DNA of 15,505 bases, taken from assembly GCA_031365375.1 (NCBI GenBank), contig JANLXZ010000334.1, positions 1 to 15,505 on the forward strand, given 5' to 3'. Both the position numbers and the translations under genes were made by a program. Positions 12,094-15,505 of this stretch are shown here, in pieces; position 1 is the stretch's first letter, and every line of letters starts with the position of its first letter. The notes under the pieces are model-generated. The model saw only the letters and a program-made list of their open reading frames with translations, did no database searches and was not told the DNA's origin. Source of the DNA: JAKFWF01 sp031365375. Lineage in GTDB: Bacteria > Pseudomonadota > Alphaproteobacteria > Rhizobiales > Hyphomicrobiaceae.

Positions 12094-13626
12094 GTGGCAA
12101 AGGACAACAACGACGGCCTGGTAGGATCCGCGCAAAAGGCTGGCAGTGCTGCAGGCGCAATCCGGCCTCGTATGCACTCGTTCGGTCTGTCAGCCAAGCT
12201 ACTCGCCTTGACTGGCATTTTCATCATGTTGGCAGAAGTTCTGATCTTCGTCCCCTCGATCGCGAATTTTCGCATCAATTGGCTTTCCGATCGGATCAAT
12301 GCCGCCCACCTCGCAGCTCTCGCCAGCGACGCTGTGCCAGGCGGTGTGGTGCCGGCGATGATCAAAGCCGAGTTGCTCAGCACCGCGCAAGTCAAAGGCG
12401 TTGCGGTAAAACGCATGAGCCAGCGCCGTCTGGTGCTGCCACCCGACGAAGAGGTGACGATCGATGGCACCTATGATGTCAGACCCATGTCGCTCGGACT
12501 GACCGGTCAGGTCGGTCGCCGGTTCGGGTTGATTGCCGATGCGTTGGCCGTATTCTTCATGCCAAGTGGCCGGACGATCCGGGTTCTGGGCCAGCCGCCC
12601 GCTCCTCGCAAGGGGGAGGTGACCGCATTCCCTTACGCACCGGACGATTTCGTCGAGATCGTTTTGTCTGAGGCACCGCTGCGGGCGGCGATGGTCGGCT
12701 TTGGACTGAACATTCTAGGGCTATCCATAATTATTTCCATGATCGCGGCTGCCTTGGTCTACTGGGCGCTGCGTGGCTTGCTGGTCAGCCCCATGATGCG
12801 TTTGGCCGGCAACATGACCCACTTCGGCGCCATGCCTGAGGATCCGTCGCGTATTATCGTCCCGTCGTCCCGTAACGATGAGATCGGTGTGACCGAACGC
12901 GAGCTCGCGCGGATGCAAACCGAGCTCGTCCACCTGCTACAGCAGAAAAGCAGGCTCGCCCAACTCGGTCTCGCGGTCGCAAAGATCAATCATGATTTGC
13001 GCAACATGCTGGCGACCGCCCAATTGATGTCGGATCGGCTGGCGGCCCTGCCGGACCCTGCAGTTCAGCGGTTCTCACCGAAATTGATCGCATCACTTGA
13101 TCGGGCCATCGCGTTTTGCAATGACACCCTGAGGTTCGGCAAAGCCGAAGAAGGTACGCCGCATCGCAGTTGGGTTCCCTTGCGCTCCTTGGTGCAAGAC
13201 GTCGGAGACGGTCTAGCGCTCCCCCGCGAGGCGATCGATCTGCACGTCGATGTCGACGCCGAACTGCGCGTGAACGCGGATGCGGATTATCTCTTTCGCA
13301 TTCTCAACAACCTCGTTCGCAATGCGGTGCAGGCGATCGAAAGCGCCAGCGTTCGCGATGGCCGGATCACCTTGACCGCCTCACACAATGGGCGGGGCGT
13401 TTTAATCGCCATCGCCGACAATGGACCGGGGGTACCTGAAAAAGCCCTAGGCAACCTGTTCAAGGCATTCACCGGCGGCACCCGCAAAGGTGGCACTGGG
13501 CTTGGGCTTGCGATCGCAGCCGAACTGGTTGCAGCGCACGGCGGGCACTTGTTTCACAAGGCGGGTGATCCAGGCGCAATTTTCACGTTCGACATACCAG
13601 ATCGAAAAGATGGGGAAGTCGGTTAA
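12094..13626 (+). CDS. Membrane sensor histidine kinase
   Basis: A two-component sensor kinase of about 510 residues with a GTG start at 12094. An ATG at 12172 and a TTG at 12001 are alternatives; none has a strong ribosome-binding site. Numbering from the GTG, membrane segments lie at about 32-54 and 198-228 and enclose a periplasmic domain of about 145 residues that I do not recognise. A HAMP-like linker (RGLLVSPMMRLAGNM) and a coiled stretch follow. The dimerisation helix has phospho-acceptor His300 in INHDLRNML (codon 12991-12993). The ATPase domain has the N box NNLVRNAVQ, the G1 box DNGPGVP, the F box LFKAF and the G2 box GGTGLGL. It starts 37 bases after the oxidoreductase and probably belongs to that operon. 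No response regulator is adjacent. Confidence 0.92.
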   Translation: MAKDNNDGLVGSAQKAGSAAGAIRPRMHSFGLSAKLLALTGIFIMLAEVLIFVPSIANFRINWLSDRINAAHLAALASDAVPGGVVPAMIKAELLSTAQVKGVAVKRMSQRRLVLPPDEEVTIDGTYDVRPMSLGLTGQVGRRFGLIADALAVFFMPSGRTIRVLGQPPAPRKGEVTAFPYAPDDFVEIVLSEAPLRAAMVGFGLNILGLSIIISMIAAALVYWALRGLLVSPMMRLAGNMTHFGAMPEDPSRIIVPSSRNDEIGVTERELARMQTELVHLLQQKSRLAQLGLAVAKINHDLRNMLATAQLMSDRLAALPDPAVQRFSPKLIASLDRAIAFCNDTLRFGKAEEGTPHRSWVPLRSLVQDVGDGLALPREAIDLHVDVDAELRVNADADYLFRILNNLVRNAVQAIESASVRDGRITLTASHNGRGVLIAIADNGPGVPEKALGNLFKAFTGGTRKGGTGLGLAIAAELVAAHGGHLFHKAGDPGAIFTFDIPDRKDGEVG

Positions 13627-13827
13627 ATGCAGGCGGGCCCTTCAATGAACGTCGAACTGGAAAATAACCGGTGAGTGCGCACAAGGGCCGAGCCCGGCCG
13701 GCAAACGCATTGATCGCACATAGAACGCGTTAGAAGTCCTTGCACTCTCGTTCCACACGCATTAGGAGAAGGCCTCCACTGATCTGCGGTTGCTTCCGGC
13801 GGCCCGCGATAACGATCTTTGGAGTAT

Positions 13828-13904
13828 GCGCCCGTAGCTCAGCTGGATAGAGCACCAGACTACGAATCTGGGGGTCAGAGGTTCGAATCCTTTCGGGCGC
13901 GCCA
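13828..13904 (+). tRNA. tRNA-Arg (anticodon ACG)
   Basis: A 77-base cloverleaf. The acceptor stem GCGCCCG/CGGGCGC (13828-13834 with 13894-13900) is perfect, followed by discriminator G and an encoded CCA. The D arm is GCTCAGCTGGATAGAGC. The anticodon stem CCAGA/TCTGG holds the loop CTACGAA with ACG at 13862-13864, read as ICG after deamination, for CGU/CGC/CGA. The T arm has the GTTCGAAT core and one G-U pair. The 200 bases before it contain no gene; a possible promoter there is too weak to call. Confidence 0.97.
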
Positions 13905-13950
13905 AACATATCAACTACTTAAGCTAACTCACCTACGCTTAGCTCGCGCT

Positions 13951-13970
13951 TAGGTAACGCCATAGGTAAC
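13951..13970 (+). repeat. Paired TAGGTAAC direct repeats beside tRNA-Arg
   Basis: TAGGTAAC occurs at 13951-13958 and 13963-13970, 12 bases apart, and a related AAGCTAAC lies at 13921-13928. Short direct repeats next to the 3' end of a tRNA gene resemble integrase arm sites, but no integrase gene is visible in the window. Confidence 0.35.
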
Positions 13971-14023
13971 AGATACGGGTCGAATCGACCAGCGTGAGCC
14001 AGTGAATCAGTCGGTGGTTGGCA

Positions 14024-14090
14024 TGTCCGGCCTCATCGTACCACTGTCCGGCTTCAATCGTATTCGCTGTCCGCAATCACCGTAATCCGC
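14024..14090 (-). repeat. Three tandem 21-23-bp repeats, possible IS21-family end remnant
   Basis: Three consecutive units start TGTCCG at 14024, 14045 and 14068 (21, 23 and 23 bases). They share TGTCCGgC-TCA-CGTA with small changes. Read on the minus strand this gives repeated GGACA steps. Several closely spaced copies of one sequence at an element end is a known trait of IS21-family insertion sequences, and the wording resembles IS408-type ends as I remember them. No istA or istB gene is beside it, so this would be an isolated end. The repeat is certain; the IS assignment is inference. Confidence 0.5.
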
Positions 14091-14536
14091 AACAGCGTCG
14101 GTCGACGAAAAAACCGCCTTGTTCAGCGGCACCGCACGCCGGGTTTACCGTCTCAACTGACTGTGTAGGTGTCTCGCTTGTTGACATGTTACTTTATGGC
14201 GTCTGAGCTGACGCTGAACGCTCCGCAGATGGGCGCGCGCCCACCAAGGCCGAACTGATGTACCGGCGAACGGGGAGACCTCGTAGCCGTTCGACTTTCG
14301 CTCGGGCATTACGAGTTCGACGGCAGGGATGCAGTGTGTGGTGTAATTGGTAGGCCGAAGACCGTTTCGGTCTGCGCGAGCGCCGCGAGTCACCCGGTCG
14401 CAGTGGCGGCGCACTTGTTGGGCCGTAGCTGTGTGGGGATCGAGCAGGACCCGAATATGTGGCGATGGCTGAGGAGCGGATCGCCAACTGTCTGAACTTA
14501 TGAGCAAGCGCGGGCCGTGTTTCCGCAACACTAGGA

Positions 14537-14556
14537 GCCGCCCTTTTTAGGGCGGC
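14537..14556. terminator. Strong hairpin at the 3' side of the small basic-protein gene
   Basis: GCCGCCCT (14537-14544) and AGGGCGGC (14549-14556) form a perfect 8-bp stem with a TTTT loop, 10 bases past the stop of the minus-strand gene at 14567. On the plus strand it is followed by CTTTCTT, on the minus strand by no T-run. It probably ends the minus-strand message and may act in both directions. Confidence 0.5.
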
Positions 14557-14566
14557 CTTTCTTCGG

Positions 14567-14767
14567 CTATGTCGACTTCGTTTTGCTTGGCTTACGGTCG
14601 CCCTTGTCCCCTTGACCGGGTTTCGCAACGGTCTTGGCCTTGCGACGAACGTCTTGCGATAGTGATCGGCTGACGTCATCGCTCTCGTTTATCCGACCTG
14701 CGTCATCACGTCGAATGTATCGCTTGTCTCCGGGATGTGGCTCGATCAGTTCGCGTTTCTTAGGCAT
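14567..14767 (-). CDS. Small basic protein of unknown function, conserved in rhizobia
   Basis: A 66-residue, highly charged protein: MPKKRELIEPHPGDKRYIRR, then a DDAGRINESDDVSRSLSQD stretch and a Lys/Gly-rich tail (VAKPGQGDKGD...PSKTKST). The GDKRY(I/V)RRD...SDDVxRSLSQD pattern matches, from memory, a small uncharacterised protein common in Alphaproteobacteria. The ATG at 14767 is chosen because AGGAG lies about 9 bases upstream; a 19-codon upstream extension has no support. There is no signal peptide, cysteine or membrane segment, and the tail is probably disordered and may bind nucleic acid. It is divergent from the DNA ligase gene about 315 bases away. Function unknown. Confidence 0.8.
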   Translation of the reverse strand: MPKKRELIEPHPGDKRYIRRDDAGRINESDDVSRSLSQDVRRKAKTVAKPGQGDKGDRKPSKTKST

Positions 14768-14915
14768 GTGGTAGTTCTCCTGTCTGCCTCTAAGACACAC
14801 CAAATCACCCTGATCCTGCAACAATACCGCCGCCGTTATCGATCGTCCAAGTCAAATTTGGCGTCTTGGCTGCAAGGGACAGCAGCCGCGCTCTGCCGAT
14901 CGCTGACGCATTCCA

Positions 14916-14924
14916 TGCTATAAT
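14916..14924 (+). promoter_or_regulatory. Extended -10 promoter element (TGcTATAAT)
   Basis: TATAAT at 14919-14924 matches the -10 consensus fully and is preceded by TG at the extended -10 position. No good -35 lies 16-18 bases upstream, which extended -10 promoters can tolerate. A transcript would start near 14931 and meet a terminator hairpin within about 20 bases. Confidence 0.5.
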
Positions 14925-14947
14925 TACGCGTCCAAGACCTAGGGAAG

Positions 14948-14974
14948 AAGCCGCTCATGGGCGGTTTTCTTTTT
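14948..14974 (+). terminator. Intrinsic terminator in the ligase leader
   Basis: AAGCCGCT (14948-14955) pairs with GGCGGTTT (14960-14967) around a CATG loop (two G-U pairs). A run TTTTCTTTTT at 14965-14974 follows. The form is that of a rho-independent terminator on the plus strand. With a start near 14931 it would release an RNA of about 45 bases. Confidence 0.6.
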
Positions 14975-14982
14975 GCTATACT
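14974..14982 (+). promoter_or_regulatory. Second extended -10 motif (TGcTATACT)
   Basis: TATACT at 14977-14982 with TG at 14974-14975, directly after the first terminator's T-run and 58 bases from the first extended -10. It differs from the first by one base and could start the ligase message near 14989. No -35 is obvious. Confidence 0.4.
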
Positions 14983-15022
14983 AAATCTTACTCGCCCTTC
15001 GGGGCCAGGATCCCTAAGAGAG

Positions 15023-15052
15023 AGGCTGTCATTTGGCGGTCTTTTTTCTTTC
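15023..15052 (+). terminator. Terminator-like hairpin just before the ligase gene
   Basis: AGGCTGTC (15023-15030) pairs with GGCGGTCT (15035-15042) around an ATTT loop, with several G-U pairs. TTTTTCTTTC follows. It is weaker than the first terminator and similar in sequence to it. The ligase ATG is 30 bases downstream, so it could attenuate ligase expression. Confidence 0.45.
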
Positions 15053-15082
15053 TCGCCTCGATGCGTTTGTAATAGGAATCCC

Positions 15083-15505
15083 ATGCCACTTTCGTACATC
15101 CCGCCCTGTGCACCCACCGTTCAAGCAGTATCGCCCGCCGGCCCCAACTGGGTGCATGAAGTTAAGTTCGACGGCTATCGCATCCAGCTGCATAAGCACG
15201 GGCATGATGTCGTGCTCTACTCGCGCAACGGTGCCGATTTCACGGCACGGTTTCCCTCGATAGCTCGCGCCGTGGCAGCCTTACCTGCAAAATCGGTGAT
15301 CCTTGACGGGGAACTGGTCGCCATGAACGCGCTCGGTGTTCCCGATTTTAGCGCTCTCCACTTGAAGCGCGTAACAACGGCGGATCTAAGCGTCTGGGTT
15401 TTTGACTTGATGCACTTGAACGGCGTTGATATGCGGCCGAAGTCGTTACTCGAGCGCCGCGCCCGCCTTGAGCGACTGATGCAGGAGTACGAAGGCACAC
15501 ACATA
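15083..15505 (+). CDS. ATP-dependent DNA ligase, LigD-ligase-domain type (3' end beyond window)
   Basis: Seals DNA nicks using ATP through a covalent lysyl-AMP. The frame runs 141 codons from the ATG at 15083 to the window edge; AGGA lies about 6 bases upstream. Nucleotidyltransferase motifs are in order: WVHEVKFDGYR with catalytic Lys28 (motif I, KFDG), YSRNG (about 45-49, motif Ia region), ILDGELVA (motif III) and WVFDLMHLNG (motif IIIa). The protein starts only 27 residues before the active lysine (MPLSYIPPCAPT), so no polymerase or nuclease domain is fused in front; the C-terminal OB domain lies outside. Stand-alone ligases of this type are common in rhizobia next to LigD/Ku repair genes, but no ku is seen here. 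Whether it acts in end joining is unknown. Confidence 0.92.
   Translation, partial: MPLSYIPPCAPTVQAVSPAGPNWVHEVKFDGYRIQLHKHGHDVVLYSRNGADFTARFPSIARAVAALPAKSVILDGELVAMNALGVPDFSALHLKRVTTADLSVWVFDLMHLNGVDMRPKSLLERRARLERLMQEYEGTHI

Larger units (their letters stand above)
13905..14566. other. Gene-poor stretch downstream of tRNA-Arg
   Basis: About 660 bases with no frame that has both a ribosome-binding site and recognisable protein motifs. Stops are frequent in the first 250 bases. It holds short TAGGTAAC repeats (13951, 13963), a set of 21-23-base repeats (14024-14090) and a strong hairpin (14537-14556). Open frames on the minus strand at 14145-14679 have Arg/Ser/Pro-rich translations typical of out-of-frame GC-rich DNA. 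The stretch looks like decayed or mobile DNA next to a tRNA gene. Confidence 0.55.
14768..15082. other. Divergent intergenic region and ligase leader
   Basis: These 315 bases separate the small basic-protein gene (leftward) from the ligase gene (rightward). The right half carries two extended -10 motifs, two terminator-like hairpins and a GCCC-TTCG-GGGC tetraloop hairpin at 14994-15005. The left half should hold the promoter of the small gene, but I see no convincing one. Confidence 0.5.

Noticed and set aside
13695..13708. Hairpin GGCCG-AGCC-CGGCC after the kinase gene as a terminator
   Set aside because: The stem is only 5 bp with no T-run, so it is too weak to call.
13740..13768. TTGCAC-N17-TAGGAG as a promoter for tRNA-Arg
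   Set aside because: Only about 3 of 6 matches in each hexamer and about 60 bases before the tRNA; not better than chance.
14145..14679. Minus-strand open frames of 128 and 161 codons
   Set aside because: Arg/Ser/Pro-rich translations without motifs or ribosome-binding sites. The longer one overlaps the small basic-protein gene in another frame.

Overview
The window reads as chromosomal DNA of a GC-rich alphaproteobacterium, probably of the order Hyphomicrobiales (Rhizobiales), close to the Bradyrhizobium/Afipia/Rhodopseudomonas/Xanthobacteraceae group. The basis is the conserved gene order dac-tmk-holB-metG, the protein sequences, a tRNA-Arg(ACG) with an encoded CCA, and a stand-alone rhizobial-type ATP-dependent DNA ligase. 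Genus cannot be fixed from sequence reading alone.

Left part, minus strand (1-4706): a compact housekeeping operon transcribed right to left. It holds a penicillin-binding D,D-carboxypeptidase (cell-wall trimming), thymidylate kinase (dTTP supply), the DNA polymerase III delta-prime clamp-loader subunit, and methionyl-tRNA synthetase, which runs off the left edge. dac and tmk overlap by one base (TGATG). A plausible promoter lies just upstream of dac, and its -35 and spacer are covered by an interrupted inverted repeat.

Middle left, minus strand (4831-8498): a large trimeric autotransporter adhesin (YadA-like: long signal peptide, left-handed-roll head repeats, two necks, seven stalk repeats of about 50 residues, C-terminal YadA anchor). 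A small exported protein of unknown function follows it. The pair sits where related genomes, from memory, often carry rlpA.

Middle right, plus strand (8947-13626): after a 448-base divergent intergenic region with a perfect 15-base palindrome comes a tight four-gene run. It encodes an exported DUF547 protein, a TVP38/TMEM64 (VTT-domain) membrane protein, a mercuric-reductase-like flavin disulfide oxidoreductase overlapping it by 14 bases, and a membrane sensor histidine kinase with no response regulator beside it. VTT protein plus MerA-like oxidoreductase is a recurrent pairing of unknown function. Addition of an exported DUF547 protein and a kinase makes this run the best candidate in the window for a poorly described membrane or redox system.

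Right part (13627-15505): tRNA-Arg(ACG), then about 660 bases without a convincing gene but with short direct repeats and a set of 21-23-base repeats resembling the end of an IS21-family element. Next come a 66-residue basic protein on the minus strand and the 5' part of an ATP-dependent DNA ligase on the plus strand. The ligase leader contains two copies of an extended -10 motif, each followed by a terminator-like hairpin, suggesting attenuation or very short RNAs.
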